A stretch of DNA of 64,000 nt from Dictyobacter vulcani (GCF_008974265.1 NZ_BKZW01000001.1:3038001-3102000), one strand, 5' to 3'. Numbered from the stretch's first letter, positions 50,199 through 60,487 are shown. Program-made: numbers and translations. The notes: a model not told the origin generated them from the sequence alone.

Positions 50199-50263
50199 GA
50201 AGTATGGATCAGGAAGTTAAAAAAAGAAGTAGATTGATTTTTGCATTGGAAATTGGATGGGGG

Positions 50264-50348
50264 CGGAGGAGGTGGGATTTGAACCCACGAAGGCTTGCAC
50301 CTTACACGATTTCCAGTCGTGCTCACTAGACCACTATGAGACTCCTCC
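50264..50348 (-). tRNA. tRNA-Ser(GGA)
   Basis: 85-base class II cloverleaf: acceptor GGAGGAG / CTCCTCC, anticodon loop CTGGAAA (GGA), a long variable arm and T arm GGGTTCAAATCCC. Discriminator G as expected for serine. CCA not encoded. Confidence 0.95.
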
Positions 50349-50358
50349 ACAAGGACGG

Positions 50359-50444
50359 CGGAGAGAGAGGGATTCGAACCCTCGAGGGCTATTAACCCTA
50401 CCGCTTTTCGAGAGCGGCACATTCGACCACTCTGACATCTCTCC
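50359..50444 (-). tRNA. tRNA-Ser(CGA)
   Basis: 86-base class II cloverleaf: acceptor GGAGAGA / TCTCTCC, anticodon loop CTCGAAA (CGA), long variable arm, T arm GGGTTCGAATCCC, discriminator G. Only 10 bases separate it from tRNA-Ser(GGA), so both are probably one transcript. Confidence 0.95.
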
Positions 50445-50567
50445 GCGAACTAATATAACACATGTCTGTGGATGTGGCAAGTAGTAATTTCATGTTTTTT
50501 AAGGATTTTTGTTTACGCCGCAAAATTCGTTGCGCTTTTAAAGCCTGCCGGGATCATTGTAGACGGA

Positions 50568-51227
50568 TTAGTCGTCGGTGTTGGCGAACAGTCCGTAGAG
50601 TTCGCTGACAGGGGAGAAGCTACGGCGATGGTGAGGGGTGGCGCCATGGGCACGCAAGGCCGCGAGGTGGGCTGGTGTGCCATAGCCTTTATGTTTCTCA
50701 AAGCCATAGGCGGGATGTTCTTGATGCAGTTCGACCATCAGACGGTCACGGGTGACTTTGGCGATGATGGAGGCTGCTGCAATCGAGAGGCTACGTGAGT
50801 CGCCTTTGATAATAGAGCGCTGAGGCAGGTTGACTTTGGGTAGGTAGAGGGCATCCAGGAGTAGCGCATCAGGTCTGGGAGATAGTTGCTCTAGCGCCAG
50901 CTGCATGGCATATTTCGTGGCCTGTAAAATATTGCGTGTATCGATCACTTCAACCGAGCCAATGCCAACGCCGACAGCCAGAGCATGTTGCATGATATGC
51001 TCATAGTAGCGCTCACGGGCGGCAGCTGATAACTGTTTTGAGTCATTGACGCCTGCAAAAAGTTCCAGTGTATCTTCCGAACGAGGAAGAATCACCGCTC
51101 CCGCCACCACCGGACCCGCAAGGCAACCTCTGCCTGCCTCGTCGAGTCCGGCGATAAAGGAATAGCCCTGTTCAAACAGGGCCATTTCTTCCGCAAGCGT
51201 AGGGGTATATTTTTTATGCGTTTGCAT
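50568..51227 (-). CDS. rnhB: Ribonuclease HII
   Basis: Removes ribonucleotides and RNA primers from DNA hybrids. Family motifs: [19 protein letters not shown] with the catalytic Asp-Glu, [28 protein letters not shown] and the following RD. ATG 51227 ([10 protein letters not shown]) with AGGAG is preferred; 51278 would extend 17 residues into rplS. It overlaps the end of rplS by 14 bases, so the two are coupled. Confidence 0.95.
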   Translation of the reverse strand: MQTHKKYTPTLAEEMALFEQGYSFIAGLDEAGRGCLAGPVVAGAVILPRSEDTLELFAGVNDSKQLSAAARERYYEHIMQHALAVGVGIGSVEVIDTRNILQATKYAMQLALEQLSPRPDALLLDALYLPKVNLPQRSIIKGDSRSLSIAAASIIAKVTRDRLMVELHQEHPAYGFEKHKGYGTPAHLAALRAHGATPHHRRSFSPVSELYGLFANTDD

Positions 51228-51660
51228 TGCTCCTGGCGGCTTCTTTGGCGGCTTCTTTTGCTGCCACTTGCTTGGCACTCAGAGGGCGAATCTCTTTCAA
51301 GCGAGCAGCTTTACCGGTGAGACCGCGCAGATAATAGAGCTGTTTGCGGCGTACACGAGCGTGACGAAGCACTTCAATCTTCTCGATGCGAGGAGAATTA
51401 ATCAGGAATGTACGTTCGACACCAACACCGTTGGTAATACGACGTACAGTAAAATTACGATTGACGCTGCTACCGCGCAGGCGCATGATGACGCCTTCGA
51501 ACGGCTGTAAGCGTTCGCGATTTCCTTCAACTACTTTGACCTGTAAGCGGACGGTATCGCCCGACTTCAGTTCAGGTATATCTTTCCGTAACTGAGCACT
51601 TTCGACAGCGGTAAGTAACGCCCGCCCTGCTGGCTTGGTTACGACTTGTTTGTCAGCCAT
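51214..51660 (-). CDS. rplS: 50S ribosomal protein L19
   Basis: 148 residues. Typical L19: [32 protein letters not shown] (in parts) and [25 protein letters not shown] core, then [18 protein letters not shown]. The tail is Ala/Lys-rich and longer than average. AGGAGG precedes the start. Confidence 0.97.
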   Translation of the reverse strand: MADKQVVTKPAGRALLTAVESAQLRKDIPELKSGDTVRLQVKVVEGNRERLQPFEGVIMRLRGSSVNRNFTVRRITNGVGVERTFLINSPRIEKIEVLRHARVRRKQLYYLRGLTGKAARLKEIRPLSAKQVAAKEAAKEAARSNANA

Positions 51661-51728
51661 CCCTAAAACCTCCTATGCGCCAGTGCTCGACATGAATATA
51701 TGGGTGGCAGAGCATTGGGCACTTTCAT

Positions 51729-51998
51729 TTACTTTTCTGCGTTAATGGCATTGAGCTGTTTCATCAAGCGCGATTTGCGGCGAGCCGCGTTATTTCTGTG
51801 GATGACCCCTTTTTTGGCGGCCTTGTCCAACTCGCTGACGGCCAGGCGAACGGCTTCAACTGAACTCTCATCTGTGGTGCTGATTGCCTGACGAGCTTTG
51901 GTTACCTGTGTTTTTACAACTGATTTGGTGCTGCGATTGAATGCGCGGCGTCTCTGTTCCTGACGCATGCGCTTTTCTGCAGCTGCATTATTGGGCAT
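51729..51998 (-). CDS. rpsT: 30S ribosomal protein S20
   Basis: 89 residues, basic and helical, with MPNNAAAEKRMRQEQRRRAF and IHRNNAARRKSRLMKQLNA typical of S20. GGGGAGG precedes the start. Transcribed leftward, about 70 bases before rplS. Confidence 0.96.
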   Translation of the reverse strand: MPNNAAAEKRMRQEQRRRAFNRSTKSVVKTQVTKARQAISTTDESSVEAVRLAVSELDKAAKKGVIHRNNAARRKSRLMKQLNAINAEK

Positions 51999-52216
51999 GT
52001 AGAATCAATCCTCCCCGAAACATCTGCCCCTTCGCGCGGGCTTCTCATGATAAAAATGCCGACATATATTTGTCGGACTGAGTGCCCGTAGATTATAGCA
52101 GAAGTATCTTTGATATGTCAAACGATAAAAGTACTTCTCCCCTCATACTGTGCCAACTCACCTGTCAGGCTGGCTGGCCGTGGATAAGGGATATGCTCCC
52201 AATTAAAAAGAGGGAA

Positions 52217-52250
52217 ATCACTGCGCTGGTCATCACGCCAGCGCAGTGAT
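52217..52250 (-). terminator. Terminator of the transsulfuration gene
   Basis: Perfect 13-bp stem ATCACTGCGCTGG / CCAGCGCAGTGAT with an 8-base loop; on the minus strand it is followed by TTCCCTCTTTTT. Confidence 0.85.
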
Positions 52251-52258
52251 CTGATGCA

Positions 52259-53446
52259 TTATTTGTGGACTAACTGCTGTTCCTGGATGTCCTGGTCAAT
52301 CTCAGGCCGGGTCGCCAATGCCTGATCCAGATCATTGAGGATATCTTCGACGTCCTCGATACCAACCGAGAGGCGCAGCAGGGTGTCATCAACACCACGG
52401 GCCTCGCGGATCTCGCGGGGAATAGAACCGTGGGTCATGCTGGCAGGATGGCAGAGGAGGGACTCAATACCGCCCAGGCTTTCCGCGAACGTAATCACTT
52501 TGAGCCGGCGGACAATCTGGTCCACATCCTCTAGTGAGCCTTTGAAGGTAAATGAGACCATGCCACCAAAGCCGCTCATCTGGCGTTTGGCCAGTTCATG
52601 ATCCGGATGTGAGGGCAGCCCTGGATAGTAGACTTTCTCCACACGTGGATGATCAGACAGGAATCTGGCGACCGCAAATGCGTTCTCCTGGTGCTGTTTC
52701 ATGCGTACTGCCAGGGTTTTGATGCCGCGCAGGGTCAGCCAGGAATCAAAGGGTCCCGGGATACCGCCGGCTGCATTCTGGTAGAATTTGATCGCTTCGT
52801 AAACGCTCTGGTCTTTCACGACTACCGCGCCACCGACCACATCACTATGTCCATTGATGTATTTAGTGGTGCTATGGAGCACGATGTCAGCGCCCAGTTC
52901 CAGTGGTAACTGGAAGTACGGACTGGAGAAAGTATTATCTACAACCAGTAAGATGTTGTGGCGGTGGGCGATCTCGGCAATGGCACGAATATCGACCAGG
53001 CGCAACAGTGGATTGGTTGGTGTCTCAAGCCAGATCAATTTGGTATTAGGACGAATGGCCTTTTCATAATCCTGCACATTTGCTGCTGGCACATAACTGG
53101 TCTCGATCTGATAACGACTCAAGATGCGCTCAAAAATGCGATAGGAGCCACCATAGAGATCATCACAGGCAATCATGTGATCACCAGTTTTGAGCAAGCT
53201 CAGAATACCCTGTTCGGCTGCCAGGCCAGAGGCAAAGGCCATACCATATTGGCCATTTTCCAGCGCGGCAATACAATCCTCAAGCGCGGTACGTGTAGGA
53301 TTACCTGACCGCGAATACTCATAGCCTTTATGTCCACCCAGGCCATTTTGAGCATAGGTTGATGTTTGAAAAATCGGGGTCATAATCGCGCCAGTTGATG
53401 GATCCGGCTCCTGCCCCGCATGAATTGCTTTGGTTGAAAATTTCAT
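52259..53446 (-). CDS. Cystathionine gamma-synthase/lyase-family PLP enzyme
   Basis: 395 residues of the Cys/Met metabolism PLP family. Seen: YEYSRSGNPTR, FASGLAAE, DDLYGGSYR, the PLP lysine in HSTTKYINGHSD, and SLGGIESLLCHPASMTH. It could be cystathionine gamma-synthase (MetB), gamma-lyase or a homologue; the motifs do not decide. GGGGAGAAG precedes the ATG. No SAM riboswitch signature is visible in its leader. Confidence 0.88.
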   Translation of the reverse strand: MKFSTKAIHAGQEPDPSTGAIMTPIFQTSTYAQNGLGGHKGYEYSRSGNPTRTALEDCIAALENGQYGMAFASGLAAEQGILSLLKTGDHMIACDDLYGGSYRIFERILSRYQIETSYVPAANVQDYEKAIRPNTKLIWLETPTNPLLRLVDIRAIAEIAHRHNILLVVDNTFSSPYFQLPLELGADIVLHSTTKYINGHSDVVGGAVVVKDQSVYEAIKFYQNAAGGIPGPFDSWLTLRGIKTLAVRMKQHQENAFAVARFLSDHPRVEKVYYPGLPSHPDHELAKRQMSGFGGMVSFTFKGSLEDVDQIVRRLKVITFAESLGGIESLLCHPASMTHGSIPREIREARGVDDTLLRLSVGIEDVEDILNDLDQALATRPEIDQDIQEQQLVHK

Positions 53447-53831
53447 AATTGCTTCTCCCCGAACAGCCTCCCCTCATACATGTTGCCGCATAGAGTAATC
53501 AGCGATATCGCATCCGCAGTTGGCTGGATGGCATTATATGTGGGATCGCCGTGATTTTCTTGATCAACTATATCATCTATGCCAGGAAAGCACAATTGAC
53601 ATAGGTAATAATTCATAGGGTTGATTGCTGTGCTTTTATTGTACTATAGATGAGTTTGAAATTCTATCTGTTGTGACCAATGATGTTCTTACATCAGGTA
53701 TGTAGTTATGATTACACCACAGCCAAAAAAATTATTCCTTGCAACCCACTTCTCGGTAATTTCGTCCTATTGGTAGAGAATTTCGAGGGATTGGACTACT
53801 GTGAGTCGTTAGTATGCAGGGATAGATAAAC
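53447..53831. other. Divergent spacer
   Basis: 385 bases between the transsulfuration enzyme and the hydrolase. The minus strand carries TATAAT at 53538-53533, a possible -10 for the leftward gene, without a good -35 at 17 bases. No riboswitch, tRNA or repeat recognised. Confidence 0.4.
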
Positions 53832-54635
53832 ATGGATACATTTGGTTCACCATCGGCTGATCAGCAAGGCGAGGAATTTCATAAGGAGAGTACAAACAAT
53901 TTGCAGGTTCGTCCTGGTTCAGTTGGGGTACTACTGGTGCACGGATTAAATGGGGGGAAGGGTGATATGGCTGAACTGGAAGCGATATTGCAGGCCCATG
54001 GGCTCTCTACCGAGCTTATTCTCCTACCCGGACATGGGACCCATGTGCGTGATATGTTGCCGATCGGGTGGGCTGAATGGGCTGAAGCGGTCAGGACGGC
54101 GCTGCATAGGTTGCAGGAGCGTTATGAGCGGGTGTTTTTGATTGGCCATTCACTGGGCGGTGCCCTCTGTTTGCATGTGGCGGCTTCAGAGCAGGTCGCT
54201 GGCCTGATTACTATGTGTGCGCCGATCTCGATGTTCCCTGGTATGTTAACAGGAGTACGATTGGTTAAGCGCTTCACGCCCTGGCTGCCCACGTTGCGTG
54301 AAGACGTGCGCGATCCTGAGGCCCGCCGCCGCTACACACAGGGAGTTTATCGTCATACACCTATGGCACCAGTTGAAAGTATGTTACAATATTTACCGCT
54401 GTTACGGGCTGAATTACCATCAGTGACCGCGCCAATTCTGATCATGACAGCTATTCATGATCATGTTGTACCGGCACGTGATGGGCGGATGATCTATCGT
54501 TTGATTGGCTCGCAGGAAAAGCAACTGGTAACGTTTCACCGGTCATACCATGTCATTATGAAGGATCACGATCGGGATGAGGTGTTTGCTCGCACCCTGA
54601 CTTTTATTCAGCACCATCTTCCCGCTAAGAGCTGA
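53832..54635 (+). CDS. Alpha/beta hydrolase (monoacylglycerol lipase/carboxylesterase type)
   Basis: 267 residues. Oxyanion HG in VGVLLVHGLNGG, nucleophile S107 in GHSLGG, acid D210 in AIHDHVVP and H240 in SYHVIMKD. Closest in layout to Est30-type carboxylesterases. Cytoplasmic. It lies just before the beta-propeller membrane gene. Confidence 0.88.
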   Translation: MDTFGSPSADQQGEEFHKESTNNLQVRPGSVGVLLVHGLNGGKGDMAELEAILQAHGLSTELILLPGHGTHVRDMLPIGWAEWAEAVRTALHRLQERYERVFLIGHSLGGALCLHVAASEQVAGLITMCAPISMFPGMLTGVRLVKRFTPWLPTLREDVRDPEARRRYTQGVYRHTPMAPVESMLQYLPLLRAELPSVTAPILIMTAIHDHVVPARDGRMIYRLIGSQEKQLVTFHRSYHVIMKDHDRDEVFARTLTFIQHHLPAKS

Positions 54636-54641
54636 TACCCC

Positions 54642-56018
54642 ATGTTCATTCACTGGTATACCTGTATAGTAATTTGGAGCTATAGAACTATCTTGAAACA
54701 ACATGTTAGCAATTCGCCAGGCCAGGAGCCAGAGGCTAGACAGAGGCGTGCGTGGCACCCGGCCTCTCTCTCGCAAGGTGGCGTTATTCTTTTCCTTCTG
54801 CTTATCTGCCTGCTGCTTGCCATCAGTGCCCGTCAGATCTGGCGCGCCTGGCCTGCGGGACCATCATCTACGCACTCAGCGAACGCAAAAACGACCGCTA
54901 CGGCTCCACTACAACTGCCCGATGGTAGTCCATTATCCTCTTTCCAGTTGCCTGCTGGACATACTGTGTTGTATGAGCAGCCGGATCATATCACGACCGT
55001 GACCACCGCGAATGCAAGCATGCATGTCTTGCAAACGCCTGGTTATCGCTATAATCGCGCTGTACCTGCTATTGTGACTTCTAATAAAGAATTGATTTAT
55101 AGCGGTGCCGGTATCTGGCGCATGGATCTGGCTGGTGGAGCAGCCCGGCAGATCGCCACGATTCCAGATGATCAGGTGATTACCTCCCTGACGGCAAGCT
55201 CGGATGGAACAACCCTGGCCTGGAGTAGTGCCCCGAAAAATGGTACAGGCAGCATCAATATCTACGCAGGTAAAATGGAGCAGACCAATCTTATTTATCA
55301 GCAATCGGCCGCCAAATGTCCCTGCTATCGGGCATTTGCTTTTCCCAGGAATACTACCAGCACGCTCCTGCTCACCAACGATCGTGGCGATCATCGTAGC
55401 GCACATTATGGTCTCTGGACACTGGATCTGAGCCAGGGCAAACAGGCCCAGCCACAATCCATCCTGAGTGATGCCGCCCAGCAGGGTCCGCTGGCCCTCT
55501 CGCAGCAGACCAATACCTTACTCTACTCTACCTTCCAGGGTTATGTTCCGATGCAGGAACAGAACGCGCCTGCAGATATTTCGTCTCTGAGTTATGCGAA
55601 TAGTCTGTCGATTGCGTCTCTAAAGGGAGCGCAAACACGGCCCGAGAAGACGCAGACCATTCTTCCTGAGCAGAGAGACCTTGAGAATACCGCTGCATAC
55701 CACTGGATAGCGACACCGCAGTTGAGCGCGGATGGGCAGCGACTGGCCTACGTTGGCTTTTCTGTGAATAGCCAGAAGTATTTTCCGCGTCAATATGCCC
55801 TCTATCTGACTGATCTGCATGGATCTACCACTGCAGCCAAACAACAGTTAGTGGTCACTTCTACGGCCCACTATGTGGAATTGGGAAGCTGGCTCGACGA
55901 GCACACCCTCACCTTCTATGCCGATAATGCGCTTTACGCCCTGGACCTGCAAGACCATACTGTGGCGCGGGTCGCAAATACCGGTGCATACGCCCATGTT
56001 TTTGCTGTCATAGAATAA
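54642..56018 (+). CDS. Membrane-anchored beta-propeller-like protein
   Basis: Up to 458 residues: a basic N-terminus, one helix (GGVILFLLLICLLLAISA, about 46-63), then an extracellular part with TolB/WD40-like repeats (MDLAGGAARQIATIPDDQV, LSADGQRLAYVGF). The start is uncertain; ATG 54642 lacks a ribosome site. Spacing to the next gene (CruF-like) is 9 bases, so they are likely co-transcribed. Confidence 0.65.
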   Translation: MFIHWYTCIVIWSYRTILKQHVSNSPGQEPEARQRRAWHPASLSQGGVILFLLLICLLLAISARQIWRAWPAGPSSTHSANAKTTATAPLQLPDGSPLSSFQLPAGHTVLYEQPDHITTVTTANASMHVLQTPGYRYNRAVPAIVTSNKELIYSGAGIWRMDLAGGAARQIATIPDDQVITSLTASSDGTTLAWSSAPKNGTGSINIYAGKMEQTNLIYQQSAAKCPCYRAFAFPRNTTSTLLLTNDRGDHRSAHYGLWTLDLSQGKQAQPQSILSDAAQQGPLALSQQTNTLLYSTFQGYVPMQEQNAPADISSLSYANSLSIASLKGAQTRPEKTQTILPEQRDLENTAAYHWIATPQLSADGQRLAYVGFSVNSQKYFPRQYALYLTDLHGSTTAAKQQLVVTSTAHYVELGSWLDEHTLTFYADNALYALDLQDHTVARVANTGAYAHVFAVIE

Positions 56019-56027
56019 GAGGCTCTT

Positions 56028-56882
56028 GTGAATCGCACTGCTCATAGTTATCTGCGCATCCTATTTCTGGCGCTGGTTGGCTTGTTTTGCTTTTGTTATC
56101 CCTTTGCGGTAATTGGTGTTGCCTTTGACGTCAAACCGCCCTTTTCTCTGGACTGGGCGGGCAGTTTTCTGCTTTTCCTCGAAGGCTCTATCCTGTTGCT
56201 GGCTGCAACCTTCTTCTCTGCTCCTGTGCGCGTCCTATATGCAGGAGCATGCGTGATCGTACTCTCCTATCTGGTGGAGACTCTCGGAGTCAACACCGGC
56301 TTTCCTTTCGGCATATACCACTATACGCCGGTCTTATTGCCACGCCTGCCCGGCGGTGTCCCGCTGGCTGTGATGTTTGCCTGGGTGCTGATCGTATTTG
56401 GTGGGTATGGCATAGTGAAACGCCAACCCTCTAATCAGCGTGGAATGAATGTAGGGGGAGCATTGTCTGGCGCGATACTGGCGACACTCCTGGATCTGGC
56501 GATTGAACCTGTAGCAGCCCATGTGGTGTTGTATTGGCAGTGGTTACATCAAGGTTCATTGGACTACTACGGGGTACCGTTGCAGAATTTTGTGGCATGG
56601 TTTGTGGTCGCATTCGTGTTAGTCGGATTGGTACATGTGGTATTGCGGCAGAGGAGAAACGCATTCAGGGTTTCTCCGCGCGAACAAGTGGTCTGGAAGA
56701 ATGTGCAGAAGATGGGAAAGGTAGAACGTCTGGCAATGCTTGCCCCTGGTGTCCTTTTCCTCTGCAGCCTCTTCATGTTTGGTCTCGTTGACCTCACCCA
56801 TGGTTATTACTGGGGCGCAGTCTGTGCCCTCTGCGCCATTGTCATCATCCTGATCGTAGGTTCGTGGCTTGCCCACGATTAG
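56028..56882 (+). CDS. CruF-like carotenoid hydratase family protein
   Basis: 284 residues, about seven membrane helices, DUF422/carotenoid biosynthesis family. Characteristic ETLGVNTGFPFGIYHYTPVL and AWVLIVFGGYG. In other organisms CruF adds water to the psi end group of carotenoids, creating the 1-OH used for glycosylation. GTG 56028 follows GAGGC. Converges with the GT2 gene and overlaps it by four bases. Confidence 0.85.
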   Translation: MNRTAHSYLRILFLALVGLFCFCYPFAVIGVAFDVKPPFSLDWAGSFLLFLEGSILLLAATFFSAPVRVLYAGACVIVLSYLVETLGVNTGFPFGIYHYTPVLLPRLPGGVPLAVMFAWVLIVFGGYGIVKRQPSNQRGMNVGGALSGAILATLLDLAIEPVAAHVVLYWQWLHQGSLDYYGVPLQNFVAWFVVAFVLVGLVHVVLRQRRNAFRVSPREQVVWKNVQKMGKVERLAMLAPGVLFLCSLFMFGLVDLTHGYYWGAVCALCAIVIILIVGSWLAHD

Positions 56883-58096
56883 GCAGGATAATACCTGCCT
56901 TTCCATGTCGTGCCGCTTTTGCGGTAATGCCAGCGGATCGAGTTTAGCAGGATCAGACATTCCAGTATAATGGAAATTGGGTGCAGGAAGCTAAGGATCA
57001 GGGCCAGGCTTTTCTGTCTACGGGTGAAGCGTAGGGCCAGGCATATCCGCATGAGTATAGGTAGTAAGGTGGCCGTCAGAGCTACGAGTATGGTCATTGG
57101 CGAACTGCCTTCGGCAATACATCCCAGTAACAAGAAGAGCGGGGCTACAAAGAGGAGCAGGTTGAGCAGGATTGCAGCCAGAGCAAAGGTGAGCGAGTAG
57201 TTATAAAAGGCAAAAAGATTCTTGGAGAAGCCTGACCAGACCTCCTCAAATGAATGATACATGCGGCATTGTGTCAGCTCAAAAGCATCCGCATACGCGA
57301 TGCGATAGCCAGCCGCTTTGATTGTACGAGCTAATAGTACATCCTCTAGAATCTTTCCTTTCACTGTACTATGGCCTCCAATCGCTTGATAGGCCTCGCG
57401 CTCAAAGCAGAGCAGTTGTCCATTACCCGTTGCCAGGCTGGGTTCAGGACGCAGGCGGATCAATGGGATCGGTAGCAGGGTCAGGATGGTAAAGTTGAGC
57501 AGAGGTACGATAAGTTGTTCGCCCAGGCTTTTCTGGATCTGTTCAGGTTGTGCTGAGAGTAATTGTACCTGCCACTTCTCCATCTGTTGGATTATAGACC
57601 GGACCATGCCTGGTTGATGGAAGGTATCGGCGTCGGTAAAGAGAATATAGGTGCCCTGTGCCTGTTGAGCCAGTTGCTGACAGGCATAATTTTTGCCGAT
57701 CCAGCCCTGAGGCAAGGTCTGACCTGATATTAAGCGTAGGGTCGGAGTAGTTTGAGCAGGTAATTCGCTGATCAAGCGTTTGACAATGCTTGCTGTCTGG
57801 TCGCTACTCTGATCATCCAGGACAATAATCTCAAGCCGACTATACTGCTGCTTCAGTAGTGAACGTATGCACATTTCGATATTGGCTGCTTCGTTGCGCG
57901 CAGGAATTAAGACTGATACCAGTGGTGCTTGATCAGCATTGGTAGTTGTATCTTTGCTGAGTAGACGGACAAAGGTTGTCAGGTTTACCAGTAAAATAAA
58001 GAAATTGCTTAACAGGATAAAGAGTATAATCGCTAAAATAGCTGCTATGGCTTGAGAAAAAATAGGACCGATGTGTTCAAACGAGAGCATGCTCAA
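56879..58096 (-). CDS. Glycosyltransferase family 2, carotenoid-type
   Basis: 405 residues: N-terminal helix, GT-A domain with VSVLIPARNEAANIE, VLDDQSSDQT and the DxD-type FTDADTF, then three C-terminal helices. Arrangement and neighbours match CruC/CruG/CrtQ-type enzymes that glycosylate hydroxylated carotenoids. It starts 3 bases after the acyltransferase stop and is coupled to it. Confidence 0.8.
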   Translation of the reverse strand: MSMLSFEHIGPIFSQAIAAILAIILFILLSNFFILLVNLTTFVRLLSKDTTTNADQAPLVSVLIPARNEAANIEMCIRSLLKQQYSRLEIIVLDDQSSDQTASIVKRLISELPAQTTPTLRLISGQTLPQGWIGKNYACQQLAQQAQGTYILFTDADTFHQPGMVRSIIQQMEKWQVQLLSAQPEQIQKSLGEQLIVPLLNFTILTLLPIPLIRLRPEPSLATGNGQLLCFEREAYQAIGGHSTVKGKILEDVLLARTIKAAGYRIAYADAFELTQCRMYHSFEEVWSGFSKNLFAFYNYSLTFALAAILLNLLLFVAPLFLLLGCIAEGSSPMTILVALTATLLPILMRICLALRFTRRQKSLALILSFLHPISIILECLILLNSIRWHYRKSGTTWKGRYYPA

Positions 58097-58099
58097 CCT

Positions 58100-58852
58100 C
58101 TATTGATGCTGAATTTGTTTGCGTAAGAGTGCCGCATCAAACAATCTATTCGTTGATGAGCGCCCGCGTAAGATCCGGGTAAATTTTTCAGTCTGACCTT
58201 GAATAACATCCTGGCGTAATGCATCGAGTTCTGCGGTGACTTTTTCCTGTAGACATTGCGTGTACTGTTTGAGAAAGCCACGTGTCCGGATATCTTCCTG
58301 ACTGACCAGCAGCGGTTTCCCCAGACTGATATAGAGATCTGGTCGTTGCTCTGCCAGATATTCGATGCGGATCGCGGCCGGATAGAGCAGGGCTGGCGCG
58401 GCCAGTTTGGCGATATGGGCGGCTCCGCTGAAAAAGACGAGCGGGCGATAGTCATTGGGGGCAATCTCTCCCTGTGGAAAGAGCCAGACCATGCGTCCCG
58501 GCCGTTTCTTCAGGAGTCGGGCGGCATAGTGCAGAGTCTGGAGGGCCGAGCGAGGATTTTGGCGATTGACGGAAAAGCAGCCGATCCAGCGAAAGAAAAA
58601 ATAGCGTTTGAGCTGTGGCTCTTCCATCATCAAATAGCCATCGAGTTTTAGCTGCCGTTCAACCAGCGCCGCCACATAGCCATCCCACCAGCTTGAGTGA
58701 TTGGCACAAATAATAATCGGGAGCTGGCGTTGTTCTGTGGTGAGCTCCTCACGAATGCGCAAGAATACGCGATCGAAATGGCCACGCAACGAGCTATGGA
58801 TTAATAACCAGACAAGTTTATCGCCCGGCGAAAACTTCTGCGCAGGGATCAT
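58100..58852 (-). CDS. PlsC-like acyltransferase, carotenoid-type
   Basis: 250 residues. Acyltransferase block NHSSWWD (H52, D57) and FPQGE in place of the usual FPEG. In this setting it resembles CruD or CrtO-type enzymes that acylate the carotenoid sugar; a phospholipid role is possible. AAGGAG before ATG 58852. Divergent from the desaturase. Confidence 0.78.
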   Translation of the reverse strand: MIPAQKFSPGDKLVWLLIHSSLRGHFDRVFLRIREELTTEQRQLPIIICANHSSWWDGYVAALVERQLKLDGYLMMEEPQLKRYFFFRWIGCFSVNRQNPRSALQTLHYAARLLKKRPGRMVWLFPQGEIAPNDYRPLVFFSGAAHIAKLAAPALLYPAAIRIEYLAEQRPDLYISLGKPLLVSQEDIRTRGFLKQYTQCLQEKVTAELDALRQDVIQGQTEKFTRILRGRSSTNRLFDAALLRKQIQHQ

Positions 58853-58924
58853 ATGTAGCTGTCTCCTTACCCATCTGGGGCTGTGATAACATCTTCTTTT
58901 AGCATATTATAACGAGGTATGATT

Positions 58925-60487
58925 ATGTCTGTATATAAAAAGATCCTGATAGTTGGTGCTGGCATCGGTGGACTCTCCGCGGCGATCCATCTGGCATCTC
59001 AGGGCCATCAGGTCTCGATATTGGAGCGTCAGCCACGCGTAGGTGGTAAGCTCAATCACCTGGCGCTGGATGGCTTTAGCTTTGATACTGGTCCTTCTTT
59101 AATTACCATGCCCTACGTCTTACGTGAATTATTTGCTACCGCTGGTCGCCGACTCGAAGATTATCTGGACCTGCAGCCATTGGATGAGACCTGTCGTTAT
59201 TTCTATCGCGATGGCGCTATTCTCCATGCCTGGCGTGACCACGAAAAGCTTGCTCGGGAGTTTGCGCGCTTCAATGGACACGATAGTGAGTCCTTCTGGC
59301 GTTTCCTCAAGCAGGCACGCACGATTTTTGAAGCTTCCGCCGATCCATTTCTCTATAACAGCCCTGGTGGCCCGCTGGAGGTACTCCAGACCTTTATACG
59401 CTTTGTGCTGGAAGGTCATCCCACCACTACTGATGCAGAACAGAGTGGATTAGCCGAACGACTCAAGGCAGTGTTGACTGCGCTTGCGCCGACAACGCTG
59501 GATCAGCATGTGCGCTCCTTCTTTGAAGATGAGCATATCCGCCAGTTGTTCGCACGCTACGCCACCTACAATGGATCCTCACCTTATCAGGTCGCATCCG
59601 TCTATAGTATTATCCCCTATGTAGAGCTCGCGGATGGTGGCTGGTATCCTCGTGGTGGTATCTATGAACTGGCCCGGGCTCTGGAAAAAGTTGCCAGAGA
59701 ACTGGGTGTGCAGATTGAGACTGATTGTGAGGTGCGGCGCATCCTGGTTGAACATGGGCAAGCCCGTGGCGTGGTCCTGGCTGATGGTCGCGTGCTCCGC
59801 AGTGATCTGGTTGTAGCCAATAGCGATGTGGTCACGACCTATCGTGAACTCCTCTCACCATCAAGCGGACAGGCGCGACAGACCAGAAAACTGGAGCAGC
59901 TAGAGCCATCCAGTTCCGGCTTTGTGCTGTTGCTGGGCACGAAACGTCAGTATCCAGAGCTCGCCCATCATAACATCTTTTTTTCTGATGACTATCAGGC
60001 CGAGTTCCAGGATCTCTTTGAACGTAAAGTACCGCAGCGTAAGCCAACCGTGTATGTTTGTGCTACCACCCGTACTGATCCCAGTCAGGCACCCGCGGGA
60101 CATGAGAACCTGTTTGTGCTGGTCAACGCACCATATCTCACCGAGACCTCTAACTGGCAGCAAGAGGCTCCACAGTATCGTGATTTGGTATTGGATGTAT
60201 TGGCCAGCTATCCACAGATCGATTTGCATGATATCCGTGAACAACTCGTCTGTGAACACATACTGACACCAGAGGATTTTCAACGCAAGTATGGCGCGAA
60301 TGCTGGCTCTATTTATGGCCTATCCTCGAATGCACGTATGGCACCCTTTACCCGGCCTGCTAACCGCGCATCAGATCTACAAGGACTCTACTTTGTTGGT
60401 GGAAGTACCCATCCCGGCGGAGGCGTCCCGCTGGTCATGTTATCAGGCAAGATCGTCGCAGGACTGATCGCTGAAGATTATACTTAA
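58925..60487 (+). CDS. CrtI-family carotenoid desaturase
   Basis: 520 residues. FAD-binding VGAGIGGLSAAIHLAS, RVGGKLNHL, the middle DGGWYPRGGIYELARALEK and the C-terminal GLYFVGGSTHPGGGVP-type signature. Could be a phytoene desaturase, a 3,4-desaturase (CrtD) or an oxidase (CrtP/CruO); CruF neighbourhood favours a late desaturase. ATG 58925 is set by GAGGT 8 bases upstream; ATG 58919 is too close. Confidence 0.88.
   Translation: MSVYKKILIVGAGIGGLSAAIHLASQGHQVSILERQPRVGGKLNHLALDGFSFDTGPSLITMPYVLRELFATAGRRLEDYLDLQPLDETCRYFYRDGAILHAWRDHEKLAREFARFNGHDSESFWRFLKQARTIFEASADPFLYNSPGGPLEVLQTFIRFVLEGHPTTTDAEQSGLAERLKAVLTALAPTTLDQHVRSFFEDEHIRQLFARYATYNGSSPYQVASVYSIIPYVELADGGWYPRGGIYELARALEKVARELGVQIETDCEVRRILVEHGQARGVVLADGRVLRSDLVVANSDVVTTYRELLSPSSGQARQTRKLEQLEPSSSGFVLLLGTKRQYPELAHHNIFFSDDYQAEFQDLFERKVPQRKPTVYVCATTRTDPSQAPAGHENLFVLVNAPYLTETSNWQQEAPQYRDLVLDVLASYPQIDLHDIREQLVCEHILTPEDFQRKYGANAGSIYGLSSNARMAPFTRPANRASDLQGLYFVGGSTHPGGGVPLVMLSGKIVAGLIAEDYT

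Noticed and set aside
53447..53831. SAM riboswitch before the transsulfuration enzyme
   Set aside because: Looked for the conserved SAM-I core in the leader and did not find it.
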